From assembly GCA_029972135.1 (NCBI GenBank), contig CP124755.1:744001-808000 (forward strand): a stretch of DNA of 64,000 bases. Reading direction: 5' to 3'. The position numbers were made by a program, and so were the translations under genes. The DNA is from Candidatus Thiocaldithrix dubininis. Its GTDB lineage: Bacteria > Pseudomonadota > Gammaproteobacteria > Thiotrichales > Thiotrichaceae. The notes below the pieces were generated by a model. It made no database searches. It had not been told where the DNA came from and was given only the letters and a program-made list of their open reading frames with translations. Each line of letters starts with the position of its first letter. Within the stretch, counting starts at the first letter, position 1. Shown here piece after piece: positions 27,362-37,145 of the stretch.

Positions 27362-28420
27362 TTAGTTGCTGTGTGTACCGAATAATTCAATGCCGCCCAA
27401 CCAGAATTGGCCATTGCTTAAATACCAATCCAAGGTTTTGGCTAAACCCGACTGAAAGGTTTCAGCCGGTTGATACCCCAATTCGCGGCAGATTTTGCTG
27501 TTATCAATAGCATAGCGTCGATCATGCCCAGGGCGATCCGTCACATAGGTAATATGTTGTTTATGCGGGACGTGCGGCGAATCAGGGAAGCGCTCATCCA
27601 ATAATGCACACAAGGTATGAATTAAATTCAGATTCGCTTGCTCATTATTGCCGCCAATATTATAGGTTTCGCTGACCTTGCCTTGGCGAATAATCAAATC
27701 AATGCCGCGATTGTGATCATCTACATATAACCAATCCCGAATTTGTTGCCCATCACCATAAATCGGCACGGCTTGCCCTTGCAATAAGCGCGAAATGGCT
27801 AATGGAATCAACTTTTCTGGGTATTGATACGGACCATAATTATTCGAGCAATTGCTAGTCGTGGTATTCAAACCATAAGTATGCTGATAAGCACGCACAA
27901 TATGGTCGGATGCCGCTTTACTGGCGGCATAAGGTGAATTTGGTGCATACGGTGTAGTTTCAGAAAAAGCCGGATCAGTGGGTGACAGTGTGCCATACAC
28001 TTCATCAGTCGATACATGATGGAAGCGATGTTGCCCTTGATAAGTGCTGTCTAACCACACGGTTTTGGCGGCTTTTAATAAACTATGTGTACCGTCAATA
28101 TTGGTTTTCAAGAAGGCATCAGGGCCATAAATTGAACGGTCAACGTGCGATTCCGCTGCAAAATGCACAATCGTATCCAGTTGTTCAGAACGCAATAAGT
28201 CTTCAACCAAAGCTTGATCTAAAATATCGCCTTGCACAAACCGAAAATTGGCATTGTTCACTAAGCTTTGTAGATTTTCATAACGCCCGGCATAAGTAAG
28301 CGCGTCTAACACCACAAGGTGTACATCGGGGTAAGTGTTTAAATAATAATGCACAAAATTCGTGCCAATGAAGCCTGCGCCCCCCGTAACTAACAGGCGT
28401 TTAGGTTGATACTGGCTCAT
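27362..28420 (-). CDS. rfbB: dTDP-glucose 4,6-dehydratase
   Basis: RmlB/RfbB (352 residues) carries out the second step of dTDP-L-rhamnose synthesis, making dTDP-4-keto-6-deoxyglucose with bound NAD. Features: GGAGFIGTNFVHYYL at the N-terminus, HFAAESHVDRSI, HVSTDEVYGTL with catalytic Thr/Asp/Glu, YAASKAASDH with the Tyr-Lys pair, and NNYGPYQYPEKLIPL. It overlaps rfbD by four bases. The order rfbA-rfbC-rfbD-rfbB makes a complete rhamnose pathway. Confidence 0.97.
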   Translation of the reverse strand: MSQYQPKRLLVTGGAGFIGTNFVHYYLNTYPDVHLVVLDALTYAGRYENLQSLVNNANFRFVQGDILDQALVEDLLRSEQLDTIVHFAAESHVDRSIYGPDAFLKTNIDGTHSLLKAAKTVWLDSTYQGQHRFHHVSTDEVYGTLSPTDPAFSETTPYAPNSPYAASKAASDHIVRAYQHTYGLNTTTSNCSNNYGPYQYPEKLIPLAISRLLQGQAVPIYGDGQQIRDWLYVDDHNRGIDLIIRQGKVSETYNIGGNNEQANLNLIHTLCALLDERFPDSPHVPHKQHITYVTDRPGHDRRYAIDNSKICRELGYQPAETFQSGLAKTLDWYLSNGQFWLGGIELFGTHSN

Positions 28421-29292
28421 GACGCTGCTCCTTGGGCTTTTAATTGTTTTAACATACTACGTAAACTGACGCGCCAATGCGGCAAACTTGCACCTAATAA
28501 ACTTTCAGTAGCTTGTTTGTCCATCACACTATAGGCAGGGCGTTGCGCAGGGGTAGGGTATTGGGCGGTACGTAATGGCTTAATTGGAATCGCTTGGCTG
28601 AGCAAGCCTAAACGGAGTGCTTCCTCTTGAATCGCCACGGCAAAATCATACCAACTGGCAACCCCATTATCCGCACAATGCCAAATACCCGCTGGGCGTT
28701 GTGCACAACAGTGCCATAAAGTTTGTGCCAGCGTATTCGTCCACGTTGGTGTGCCTATTTGATCGGCAATAACCCCTAACTGCTCCCGTTCTGCCATTAA
28801 ACGCAACATGGTTTTGACAAAATTTGCGCCATATGCCGAATACAACCAAGAGGTTCGTATAATGGCGGCCTGTGGATTATATTGTTGAGTCAGTTGTTCG
28901 CCTTGCGCTTTGCTTGCCCCATACACACCTAAGGGATTGAGCGCAGCATCGGTGGCATAAGGCATAGACGCTGTGCCATCAAACACAAAATCCGTAGAAA
29001 TTTGTAAAAAATAAATCGAATGGCTGGCAGTCGCTTTGGCTAAATATTCAACTGCTGTGGCATTAATTGCGTAGGCCAAGGCGGCATCCGTTTCGGCTTT
29101 ATCAACCGCTGTATACGCTGCCGCATTGATTACAATAGCCGGTTGTGTTTGCACTAAGGTTTGTTGAATCTGCGCTGCATTTGTAATATCCAACTCTTGC
29201 GCATCGGTTAAAATCAGCTCAGTGTCTGCGGGACAAGTGGCTTGCAGCTCTGAACCTAACTGCCCCTTCGCGCCTGTAATTAATACCTTCAT
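28417..29292 (-). CDS. rfbD: dTDP-4-dehydrorhamnose reductase
   Basis: RmlD/RfbD (291 residues) reduces dTDP-4-keto-L-rhamnose to dTDP-L-rhamnose, the last step. Features: LITGAKGQLGSEL nucleotide-binding loop, INAAAYTAVDKAETD, STDFVFDG, and YGASKAQGEQL with the Tyr-Lys catalytic pair. Length is normal. It overlaps both neighbouring rfb genes by four bases (ATGA), indicating translational coupling. Confidence 0.97.
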   Translation of the reverse strand: MKVLITGAKGQLGSELQATCPADTELILTDAQELDITNAAQIQQTLVQTQPAIVINAAAYTAVDKAETDAALAYAINATAVEYLAKATASHSIYFLQISTDFVFDGTASMPYATDAALNPLGVYGASKAQGEQLTQQYNPQAAIIRTSWLYSAYGANFVKTMLRLMAEREQLGVIADQIGTPTWTNTLAQTLWHCCAQRPAGIWHCADNGVASWYDFAVAIQEEALRLGLLSQAIPIKPLRTAQYPTPAQRPAYSVMDKQATESLLGASLPHWRVSLRSMLKQLKAQGAAS

Positions 29293-29837
29293 GCAAACAC
29301 CTCGGCTTGCGCGAATACTGTACCTTGCTCATCTTTAGCGGATAATAGCGGCGCTTGTCCATTGACTAACGGCCAAGAGATATTCAAGTCGGAATCATTC
29401 CACAGAATGCTTTTTTCGGCGGCTGGATTATAAAAGTCCGTGCATTTATATTGAAAATCAGCCGATTCACTTAAGACATAAAAACCGTGTGCAAAACCCG
29501 CCGGAATCCATAACATGCGATGGTTACTGGCAGACAATTCCACGCCTACCCATTGACCGAAAGTTGGCGAGCTGCGGCGAATATCCACGGCGACATCAAA
29601 TACCGCGCCTTGTGTTACGCGTACTAACTTACCCTGCGGATTTTGTAATTGGTAATGTAAGCCACGCAAAATGCCTTGGCGCGAACGGCTATGGTTATCT
29701 TGCACAAATTGCAAATCCAAGCCTAAGGCAGCAAAGGTGTTGGCATTCCAGCTTTCTAAGAAAAAACCACGTTCATCCCCAAACACCTTGGGTTCAAGGA
29801 TTTTTACATCGCTAATAGCTGTTTCAATAAGCTTCAT
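29289..29837 (-). CDS. rfbC: dTDP-4-dehydrorhamnose 3,5-epimerase
   Basis: RmlC/RfbC (182 residues) is a cupin-fold epimerase acting on C3 and C5 of the 4-keto sugar. Diagnostic segments are [31 protein letters not shown] with the catalytic His, and [30 protein letters not shown] is also typical. It overlaps rfbA and rfbD by four bases each. Confidence 0.97.
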   Translation of the reverse strand: MKLIETAISDVKILEPKVFGDERGFFLESWNANTFAALGLDLQFVQDNHSRSRQGILRGLHYQLQNPQGKLVRVTQGAVFDVAVDIRRSSPTFGQWVGVELSASNHRMLWIPAGFAHGFYVLSESADFQYKCTDFYNPAAEKSILWNDSDLNISWPLVNGQAPLLSAKDEQGTVFAQAEVFA

Positions 29838-30718
29838 GGCAGCAAACCTGTTAAATAATGCCCATAACCGCTTTTCTTTAACGGCTCCGCTAAGCGTAAT
29901 AAATCGTCAGCACCTATATAACCCATACGCCATGCAATTTCTTCTAAACAAGCGATTTTTAAACCCTGCCGCTCTTCTATTACCCGAATATAATTCGATG
30001 CGTCTAATAGCGAGGCATGGGTGCCGGTATCTAACCAAGCTGTACCGCGATTAAGCATTTCTACTTGTAGTTTTTGTTGCGCTAAATACAGTTGGTTAAT
30101 GCTAGTAATTTCCAGTTCACCGCGTGGCGATGGTTTAACCTGCTTGGCTAATTCAACTACTTGTTTGTCGTAAAAATATAAACCCGTTACCGCATAGTTA
30201 GAGCGTGGTTTAAGCGGTTTTTCTTCAATGCTGAGTGCTTGCCCTTGTGCGTCAAAATCAACCACGCCGTAACGTTCAGGGTCACGGACATAATAGGCAA
30301 ATACGGTTGCACCATGAACCTGTTGGTTAACCACTTGCAAACGGTTGGATAAGCCTTCACCGTAATAAATATTGTCGCCTAAAATTAAGGCGCACGGTGC
30401 ACCTTCTAAGAATTGCTCACCAATTAAAAATGCTTGAGCTAAGCCTTCGGGTTTAGGCTGTACCGCGTATTGTAGATTAATCCCCCACTGGCTACCGTCA
30501 CCCAATAAATGTTGAAATTGCAGTGCATCTTCGGGGGTAGTAATAATCAAAATGTCTTGAATACCCGCTAGCATTAGAACACTAAGGGGATAGTAAATCA
30601 TGGGCTTGTCGTAGATAGGCATCAGTTGTTTACTAATAGCCTTTGTTAAAGGATAGAGACGTGTACCACTACCGCCTGCGAGAATGATGCCCTTACGTTT
30701 ACTAGCAGATACTTGCAT
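29834..30718 (-). CDS. rfbA: Glucose-1-phosphate thymidylyltransferase
   Basis: RmlA/RfbA (294 residues) activates glucose-1-phosphate with dTTP, the first step to dTDP-rhamnose. The N-terminal signature [20 protein letters not shown] and [20 protein letters not shown] is clear, as are [10 protein letters not shown] and YGVVDFD. It is the first gene of the minus-strand polysaccharide locus, so the main promoter should lie in the 158 bases upstream (30719-30876). Confidence 0.97.
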   Translation of the reverse strand: MQVSASKRKGIILAGGSGTRLYPLTKAISKQLMPIYDKPMIYYPLSVLMLAGIQDILIITTPEDALQFQHLLGDGSQWGINLQYAVQPKPEGLAQAFLIGEQFLEGAPCALILGDNIYYGEGLSNRLQVVNQQVHGATVFAYYVRDPERYGVVDFDAQGQALSIEEKPLKPRSNYAVTGLYFYDKQVVELAKQVKPSPRGELEITSINQLYLAQQKLQVEMLNRGTAWLDTGTHASLLDASNYIRVIEERQGLKIACLEEIAWRMGYIGADDLLRLAEPLKKSGYGHYLTGLLP

Positions 30719-30844
30719 TTTTTAATAAGTTGTTGATGTTATCAGAAAGCGCAGATTGTAGACGAACCTAAGAAAAATGCAGCATATTCTGGCGAGTGGC
30801 AGCGAAAAAACTTAATAGAAGCTTAATTGATTGTTTGATAAAGA

Positions 30845-30861
30845 GAGTAGATAGTCTACTC
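30845..30861 (-). terminator. Weak terminator-like hairpin before rfbA
   Basis: GAGTAGA-TAG-TCTACTC is a perfect seven-base stem with a three-base loop, 16 bases past the stop of the crystallin-like gene. The minus-strand side is moderately T-rich (CTCTTTAT). It may separate that gene from the polysaccharide operon. Confidence 0.5.
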
Positions 30862-30876
30862 CCTTCTAAAGCAGTA

Positions 30877-31551
30877 TTAACGACAGCTACATTGTGCGGA
30901 AGAAATGCGGTCATTCCACATTTCACCGATGAAATTAGAATCACCTTCTTCAAATACTTTAGAACGACCATCTAAGCCTGGACGACTGTAAACGGTTAAG
31001 GTACAACCTTGTGGTACTTTAACCGCACTGGTTTGATCATCAATTTGTGCGTTCAAAATATTATGTACGGTATTAGCGGGTAAGGGTTGTGCAACACCTG
31101 TGAAATTCATATCACTGTAAAGCGTACAATTTTTGGGTGGCGGGGGGGCAAAGTCATTACGTTCATGTCGATGTCGCCAACCATCACGCCCACCATAATT
31201 ATCCCAAGCTGCTTGGGGGCGCGGGGGCGCTGTACAAGTACAAACAGCAGATGAGGTTTGATTATCCCACAAACTGCCTAAATAGCGGGTTTGCCCGGTT
31301 AATACTTTAGTATCGCCTTTAAAATTAGCATCGGCATATAAAGTAACTTTGCAATTGGGGGTAGTTTGAATTGAACTAACTTTATTATCCCAACTGCGTC
31401 CTAAACTACCTAAACGTTCGCCCGGGCTAAGGCTTCTGGATGTGCCAGCATAATCGGCATAATCATAAATCGTACAATCTGCCACACTAACTTGACTAAT
31501 ACCCAATAGGCTGGCTGCTAAGACTACGCTTAGTCCCCATTTATTGATCAT
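30877..31551 (-). CDS. Secreted beta/gamma-crystallin-like protein
   Basis: A 224-residue exported protein with a signal peptide (about residues 1-24, ending VSVA). Three crystallin-type Greek-key repeats are visible: CTIYDYADYAGTSRSL, VTLYADANFKGDTKVL, and a third pair CTLYSDMNFTGVAQPL with LTVYSRPGLDGRSKVF. Each is followed by a D(D/N)(K/Q)xSS-like loop (WDNKVSSI, WDNQTSSA, IDDQTSAV, WNDRISSA), which in this family often binds calcium. A Pro/Arg-rich linker joins the halves, and several Cys pairs suggest disulfides. The function is unknown; structural or inhibitor roles are known in the family. Confidence 0.85.
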   Translation of the reverse strand: MINKWGLSVVLAASLLGISQVSVADCTIYDYADYAGTSRSLSPGERLGSLGRSWDNKVSSIQTTPNCKVTLYADANFKGDTKVLTGQTRYLGSLWDNQTSSAVCTCTAPPRPQAAWDNYGGRDGWRHRHERNDFAPPPPKNCTLYSDMNFTGVAQPLPANTVHNILNAQIDDQTSAVKVPQGCTLTVYSRPGLDGRSKVFEEGDSNFIGEMWNDRISSAQCSCR

Positions 31552-31588
31552 AATTCGACCTCACACTCATTTCACGAATACAACAAAG

Positions 31589-31604
31589 TCACCTAAGCGG
31601 GTGA
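31589..31604 (-). terminator. Candidate weak terminator after recC
   Basis: TCACC / GGTGA form a five-base stem with a six-base loop, about 40 bases beyond the recC stop on the minus strand, followed on that strand by CTTTGTTGT. It is short and only suggestive. Confidence 0.35.
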
Positions 31605-31641
31605 TTTTCCTTATTTGACCAATAAATAAAAGTAAGTTCAT

Positions 31642-34600
31642 TCATGATTCAGACTTTTTATTTGCCAATGCACTACGGCAAGTCATCAGGGGTTGATAAA
31701 TTGTGGTCGTGAGTGCCGTAAAGTCTTGTTTGAAATCTATCAATGGGTTGGTGTCATGATAAAATAGCACATACTCGGCTTGGTTCTTTTCGCCTTTAAA
31801 TTGCCCTTTACCTTCCCAAGTACTCATCACTTTCTCAACGGTTTGTTCTTTTTTGCGGGAAGCCAAGTTAAATCCAGTTTTAGGAAAAAACGGTAGTGGG
31901 GCTTGTAAACCTTGCCAATAAAGTTGTAAGAGTTGCTGGAGCTGATTCAGCGCATCAGCGTAGGGTGCAAGTTGGTAACCGGCTAAGGTAAATTGTCGAT
32001 CTTCGTCTTTTTCAATGCCATAAATAATAGTGCTTTCATGCCCCAGCGCACTTAATACCAAATGTTTAAGCCAAATATCCAACCATTGCCAATAACTTAA
32101 GTAATTTAATTCGTATAAAACGCGTTGCTGGTTGACTATTTTGTCCAATTCACCCACTAACTCAAAATCTTCTAATGCCAAGTGAAATGCTTGTTTTCTA
32201 CCTTGAGAGGGGGGCGCACCGTATTGCTGGTAAAACCGTTCAGTATTTTGCAATTCTTGTTTAAATAATAAGTCGCCTAATTCACCATGCGGTAAATGCC
32301 CTTCAGCACGTAATAAACTCAGTACTTGCGTCGGGGATTTATCACGAATCAAGGCTTGATAAATGCGCCCCCGAATTTCACCGTCTTGGAAACGAGCTAA
32401 ATCAAAAGGTTCACGATTGGGTAGCTCATAATTCTGTTCACCTAATTTTAATTGAAAGCGCTCATTTAAAAACAAGCGGGCAGGTTGTTGAAAAAAGCGA
32501 ATAAGCTGCTGTAAATTGACTTTACGGCTGGGTTGTTCGGGTTCAGGTAAAACGTTGTTTTGCCAAAATTCAACCGGGCAATAATACTGTGTATTTTGTG
32601 TTTCGGCTAAATGCGCACTGTAGGTGAAAAACGGTGCATCCGCTTGTAAATAAGGTTTACTAAAGGCTTGTAAGCGGTGCTGAATAAAATGCTGTCGGCT
32701 GAAGTCTGGATGTATCCGCGCAATATAATCTTGCAGTTCTGACACTAATACGGACGGTGGTAAAACCGCATTATCGTGTAAACTTTGCCCCACATAGCTC
32801 AAATAAAACCACTGGCGGGCAGATAGCAAGCTTTCTAAAAATAAGTAACGGTCTTCATTACGTTTAATACGGTCGCCTTTGTGAATGCTATACGCCATAC
32901 GGTTAAAACTGGCATACACATCACGGCGCGGAAAAATACCATCATTCATGCCAATGATTGCCACAAAGCGAAACGGCACAGTACGCATGGGCATTAAGGC
33001 ACAAAAGGTAATACCACGTCCCAAAAAGCCATCAGACTCACTGCGTTGTTCCAAATGTTCACTTAGCGCATTTTGTAACACCGGCCAAGCTAATAACTCA
33101 TCAAATGCCGCGTGTTGTAAGGCAAGTTTTAGTTTATCAAAAGCCGCCCAAATCGGTTGTAAAGCAGCGGTTTCACCCACTAAACATACTAAAACGGCAG
33201 TGAGACGTGCGCGCCAATCGGCTAAGCTTAAGCTTTCGTATTGCCATTGGCTCATTGCCAATAACACATCTAAGACTTGTAACAGTTCGCCTAAGACCTC
33301 TGCTTGGCTGCCTTCAATATGTTCATAAGGCAATACATCCGCAAATAAATCATCGCCGGGTAACATATAACCCAACAATAAGCGATCTAAACCGTAGCGC
33401 CATGTATGTTCAGGCGTTGCCGCGCCCCCCAATTGCGCACGTGCTTCGCTATCCACCCCCCAGCGAATATTGGCGGCACGAATCCATTCACGACATTGTA
33501 AGGTTTGGTTTTCATCCATACCTAAATGTGTACGCACTTCCTCAAATTCGAGCACCGCTAAAATGCTTTCTACCTCACAACGCCCTTGGGGTAAGGCTAA
33601 TAGTTGCTCGCAGAGATTTAATAAGCTTTGCGCCTTGCCCGCGTGGCTATCCGCAATACTAAACGGTAGTGGATATTCGGCATTGGCAAAGACGGCTTCT
33701 AAATACGGCGCATACTTATCAATATCCGGGGTCATAACCACCACATCGGCGGGGGTTAAATCTGGCTGACATTCAAATAAGGCTAATAACTGATCGTATA
33801 ATACTTCTACTTCACGCATTGGCGAATGGCAGCTATGAATACGAATCGAATCATCAGTCAACGGAAACGTGTGTGGACTGGGCATGCGCAGATGTAAAAT
33901 ATCGGCTTGAATGTATTTCAATAAGCTGTTTTCTGCTTCACTGACAAACAAGCTGGTTTCGTCATCGCTGGCATTGGCATTTAATAGCAAATCCATAAAA
34001 TCCTGCCCTTGCCGCCCCCACGACGCGAGTAAAGGATTACCCACTTCTACATGCTCTTGCTCGGCTAATTCGCGTTTATATTTACGTTTTTCCGAAACAA
34101 TGTCGCTCCAATACTCTTCTGACGGATTCATCAAGTAAATATGAATATCAATGTATTGTGCAATTTCACCTAATAATTCGACATAACCGGGCGACAGAAT
34201 AGGTACAGAGAAATAGCAGATACGTTTAGGTAGCTTGTCTCGGTGTAACGCTAATTGTGCCTTGAACTGATTCTGTAATCGTACCCAATGCGTTAAATTA
34301 GGCGCACCCATCATTTGCCACCACAGCCGTGCTTGCCAATCCACGCCCGAACCCTCGTTGTCTTCCCATTCACGTATCCATTCGGGGCGAAAGAATAGAT
34401 ATGCATCAAATACTTTGGCGATTTGATTAGCTAACTGCCATGCACCGTCAATTCCGGTGGCTAAATAAGAACTTAATTCTGTCCACTGTTCCGGCGCGTT
34501 CACAAATTCTTTGAATAAACGCCAGCGTAATAACGGCGCTGCACCCGGGTCACGCTCTGGCACGTTTTCCAATACTGCCCGCAACATCTCCCACATAATT

Positions 34601-34797
34601 TCCGCAGGAAATAAATAACGGGCGTTTGCAGCAATACCATTGACCTTAGCCGCTTGTAATGACAGCCAACGCCCCATACCACTGTTTTGCACCACCACGA
34701 CTTCATCTTGGAAGGGCGGCAAAGGATCAATACGTTGCAAAGCCGCAAAGTGATGGGCAAGACGTTCTAACTGATTGGATTGGTGTAGGTAGAGCAT
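31642..34797 (-). CDS. recC: Exodeoxyribonuclease V subunit RecC
   Basis: RecC (1051 residues; E. coli about 1120) is the Chi-recognising, structural subunit of the RecBCD helicase-nuclease, used for double-strand break repair. The N-terminus MLYLHQSNQLERLAHHFAAL and VVVQNSGMGRWLSLQAAK is typical. The inactive helicase fold shows IRIHSCHSPMREVEVLYDQLL and VVVMTPDIDKYAPYLEAVF, and GRGITFCALMPMRTVPF with IIGMNDGIFPRRD lies in the middle. No recB or recD adjoins it, unlike most gammaproteobacteria. No ribosome site is obvious at the ATG, but the start matches the family. Confidence 0.95.
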   Translation of the reverse strand: MLYLHQSNQLERLAHHFAALQRIDPLPPFQDEVVVVQNSGMGRWLSLQAAKVNGIAANARYLFPAEIMWEMLRAVLENVPERDPGAAPLLRWRLFKEFVNAPEQWTELSSYLATGIDGAWQLANQIAKVFDAYLFFRPEWIREWEDNEGSGVDWQARLWWQMMGAPNLTHWVRLQNQFKAQLALHRDKLPKRICYFSVPILSPGYVELLGEIAQYIDIHIYLMNPSEEYWSDIVSEKRKYKRELAEQEHVEVGNPLLASWGRQGQDFMDLLLNANASDDETSLFVSEAENSLLKYIQADILHLRMPSPHTFPLTDDSIRIHSCHSPMREVEVLYDQLLALFECQPDLTPADVVVMTPDIDKYAPYLEAVFANAEYPLPFSIADSHAGKAQSLLNLCEQLLALPQGRCEVESILAVLEFEEVRTHLGMDENQTLQCREWIRAANIRWGVDSEARAQLGGAATPEHTWRYGLDRLLLGYMLPGDDLFADVLPYEHIEGSQAEVLGELLQVLDVLLAMSQWQYESLSLADWRARLTAVLVCLVGETAALQPIWAAFDKLKLALQHAAFDELLAWPVLQNALSEHLEQRSESDGFLGRGITFCALMPMRTVPFRFVAIIGMNDGIFPRRDVYASFNRMAYSIHKGDRIKRNEDRYLFLESLLSARQWFYLSYVGQSLHDNAVLPPSVLVSELQDYIARIHPDFSRQHFIQHRLQAFSKPYLQADAPFFTYSAHLAETQNTQYYCPVEFWQNNVLPEPEQPSRKVNLQQLIRFFQQPARLFLNERFQLKLGEQNYELPNREPFDLARFQDGEIRGRIYQALIRDKSPTQVLSLLRAEGHLPHGELGDLLFKQELQNTERFYQQYGAPPSQGRKQAFHLALEDFELVGELDKIVNQQRVLYELNYLSYWQWLDIWLKHLVLSALGHESTIIYGIEKDEDRQFTLAGYQLAPYADALNQLQQLLQLYWQGLQAPLPFFPKTGFNLASRKKEQTVEKVMSTWEGKGQFKGEKNQAEYVLFYHDTNPLIDFKQDFTALTTTIYQPLMTCRSALANKKSES

Positions 34798-34850
34798 GGC
34801 TTAGTGATACAACGAACTGGGGAACTAGCATTGTATCACTTTAAATGGGT

Positions 34851-35327
34851 TTAGAACTTATAACCAACTTCCATACTGATTAGACCATTGGTTAAGCCTT
34901 TAATTTTTGGTACAGGCGTTATATAGGCAAATAAACCTTTATGCTCGCCAATACGGAATTTGATAGGTGGAGAACAGATAACTTTCATCTTGTCATTGTT
35001 ATGACTCGTGCCTTTATAAGTACAGTTTAAACCCAAAGTAGGTTGTAAATACCGAGTATTTGTCTTGTCATGCGAGATATTGGAAAACAGCATAAAACTT
35101 TGTTGGTGATAAGAGTCTTTGTAAGTACCTATACCATTCTCGAAGTTCCAGTCATTGTGCTTATAGTCTTTGGCATAAGACAAAAAATTCATATTACCTT
35201 CATTGGTTTTAGGGGTCGGTTTGGCATGTTTTACCACTCCTGCAAAGCCTATCGAATGATTGCCTGTCGAGGCACAACCTGTTAGTAATAAGGCAGTAAT
35301 TATATTAGTTATAAATTTTTTGTACAT
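34851..35327 (-). CDS. Hypothetical lipoprotein
   Basis: I place the start at ATG 35327 (MYKKFITNIITALLLTGCAS), which gives a lipoprotein signal with lipobox LLTGC and a GAGAA-type ribosome site. A longer frame from 35396 would bury the signal behind 23 residues. The mature part of about 140 residues is basic and Tyr/Asn-rich. It ends in YKF preceded by alternating residues (GLISMEVGYKF), like the last strand of an outer-membrane beta-structure. I do not recognise a family. Confidence 0.75.
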   Translation of the reverse strand: MYKKFITNIITALLLTGCASTGNHSIGFAGVVKHAKPTPKTNEGNMNFLSYAKDYKHNDWNFENGIGTYKDSYHQQSFMLFSNISHDKTNTRYLQPTLGLNCTYKGTSHNNDKMKVICSPPIKFRIGEHKGLFAYITPVPKIKGLTNGLISMEVGYKF

Positions 35328-35585
35328 AATTTTCTCGCTTGATTTTGTTCGTTTTTTGTTAGGAAAATAGAGTGATGTTAACTTGAAAACCACCACAGCA
35401 ACCCATATCGTTAAGTATGCAGAAATAGACTGGTTATGCTTTAGATGTTGTTAGATAAACGACTGTTTTTATTTGATAATCTGTAATGACGTTTAGTCTG
35501 AAAAAATGCGTTTTAAGTGGTTTATCAGTCGCAAGTATGGGATAATAAACTTTCAATACTGATCTTCAATCAACGGAGTCCATTA

Positions 35586-36671
35586 ATGGATGAGAACAAA
35601 AAGAAAGCCCTTGCTGCTGCCTTAGGTCAAATCGAGCGCCAGTTCGGTAAAGGTACGGTTATGCGCATGGGTGACGCACCTGCAGCACGCGATATTGATG
35701 CCATTTCCACCGGTTCTCTAGGCTTAGATATTGCACTAGGCATTGGCGGGTTACCGAAAGGTCGGGTGATTGAAATTTATGGTCCTGAATCCTCCGGTAA
35801 AACAACCTTAACCCTGCAAGTGATTGCGCAATGCCAAAAAATGGGCGGTACAGCGGCGTTTGTGGATGCGGAGCACGCGCTTGACCCGATTTACGCACAG
35901 AAATTAGGCGTTAATGTTGACGATTTATTAGTATCTCAGCCGGATAATGGTGAGCAAGCGTTAGAAATTACCGATATGTTGGTACGTTCTAATGCGGTGG
36001 ATATTGTGGTAGTGGACTCGGTTGCTGCTTTAACGCCTAAAGCAGAAATTGAAGGCGACATGGGCGATTCACACATGGGCTTACAAGCTCGCTTAATGTC
36101 ACAAGCGTTGCGTAAATTAACAGGCAATATTAAACGTTCTAATACCTTGGTTATTTTTATTAACCAAATTCGTATGAAAATTGGTGTGATGTTTGGTAAT
36201 CCCGAAACCACGACAGGTGGTAATGCGCTGAAATTCTATGCGTCGGTGCGTTTGGATATTCGCCGCATCGGTTCAATTAAAAAAGGTGATGAAATTATCG
36301 GTTCTGAAACCCGCGTGAAAGTGGTAAAGAACAAAGTTTCGCCGCCGTTTAAAGAAGCCGAATTTGAGATTCTCTACGGCGAAGGTATTTCGCTAATGGG
36401 TGAATTGGTAGACTTAGGCGTGAAACAGGGTCTTATCAATAAAGCCGGTGCTTGGTATAGCTATAAAGGCGATAAAATCGGGCAAGGTAAAGAAAATGCG
36501 CGCCAATATCTAAAAGATCACCCAGACGCGGCTAAAGAAATTGAGCAAGCGATTCGCGCCGCGACCTTAAATGCGCCTGCGATTGCCGCCGCGACGGCCG
36601 CCGCTGCTTCTGCCGCTGCACAAGATGAATTAGATGATGACAGTGATTTATTAGAGTCTGATAACGATTGA
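35586..36671 (+). CDS. recA: Recombinase RecA
   Basis: RecA (361 residues) is the ATP-dependent strand-exchange protein and LexA co-protease. The start is ATG 35586 ([20 protein letters not shown]), with GGAG about seven bases upstream; extension to 35517 has no support. Walker [10 protein letters not shown] is near residue 66, MRMGD and [12 protein letters not shown] precede it, and the L2 loop [19 protein letters not shown] is intact. The tail is Ala-rich then acidic ([15 protein letters not shown]). Reading the 189-base upstream region, I find no clean CTG-N10-CAG LexA box. recX overlaps the stop. Confidence 0.98.
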   Translation: MDENKKKALAAALGQIERQFGKGTVMRMGDAPAARDIDAISTGSLGLDIALGIGGLPKGRVIEIYGPESSGKTTLTLQVIAQCQKMGGTAAFVDAEHALDPIYAQKLGVNVDDLLVSQPDNGEQALEITDMLVRSNAVDIVVVDSVAALTPKAEIEGDMGDSHMGLQARLMSQALRKLTGNIKRSNTLVIFINQIRMKIGVMFGNPETTTGGNALKFYASVRLDIRRIGSIKKGDEIIGSETRVKVVKNKVSPPFKEAEFEILYGEGISLMGELVDLGVKQGLINKAGAWYSYKGDKIGQGKENARQYLKDHPDAAKEIEQAIRAATLNAPAIAAATAAAASAAAQDELDDDSDLLESDND

Positions 36672-37141
36672 GTCATTCCCTGCTACGTGAATGCGAAGGA
36701 GCGGCGCTCCGCATACTCGCTTTACGTGACCATTCTTCCCATGAGTTGGCGCAGAAGTTGCGCCAACGCTTCGAGTGTGATACTGAAAGCCTCGCGCTAT
36801 TATTCGAGCGTTTACAAGCCCTCGGTTATCTGGATGATCTGCGTTTTGCCCAAGCGTTTATACGTGCTTCAATAGCACGGGGACGCGGCTTACAGCGGAT
36901 TAAACACGATTTACAAACCAAAGGCGTTGAACAAGCCTTGATTGAACAAGCCCTTACAGAAGCGGATATTGATTGGTTGCAACTGGCAAGTGCACAACGT
37001 ATAAAAAAATTTGGTAAATTATTGCCAACTGATTTTAAAGAACGTGCACGCCAAAGTCGTTTTCTCGCGGGGCGTGGTTTTTCAACGGATACCATTAGAG
37101 CAGTATTCCAATATCACCCGGATGACGACTGGGTTGGGTAG
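36668..37141 (+). CDS. recX: Regulatory protein RecX
   Basis: RecX (157 residues) restrains RecA filament growth. The family start is clear: [20 protein letters not shown], then [23 protein letters not shown]. The only start in the right place is TTG 36668, which overlaps the recA stop (TTGA), so translation is coupled to recA. The order recA-recX-alaS is conserved in gammaproteobacteria. Confidence 0.92.
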   Translation: MSHSLLRECEGAALRILALRDHSSHELAQKLRQRFECDTESLALLFERLQALGYLDDLRFAQAFIRASIARGRGLQRIKHDLQTKGVEQALIEQALTEADIDWLQLASAQRIKKFGKLLPTDFKERARQSRFLAGRGFSTDTIRAVFQYHPDDDWVG

Positions 37142-37145
37142 AGTC

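Noticed and set aside
30663-30690. GGCGGTAG (ops/JUMPstart-like core) on the minus strand near the rfbA start
   Set aside because: It lies inside rfbA and is fully explained by the codons for the invariant GGSGTR nucleotide-binding loop; the rest of the ops consensus is absent.
35517-35585. N-terminal extension of RecA to an upstream ATG
   Set aside because: The added 23 residues are foreign to RecA, and ATG 35586 has a proper ribosome site and the family start.
37011-37145. N-terminal extension of AlaS to an upstream ATG
   Set aside because: The extension lies inside recX and adds 45 residues unlike any AlaS; ATG 37146 gives the standard start.
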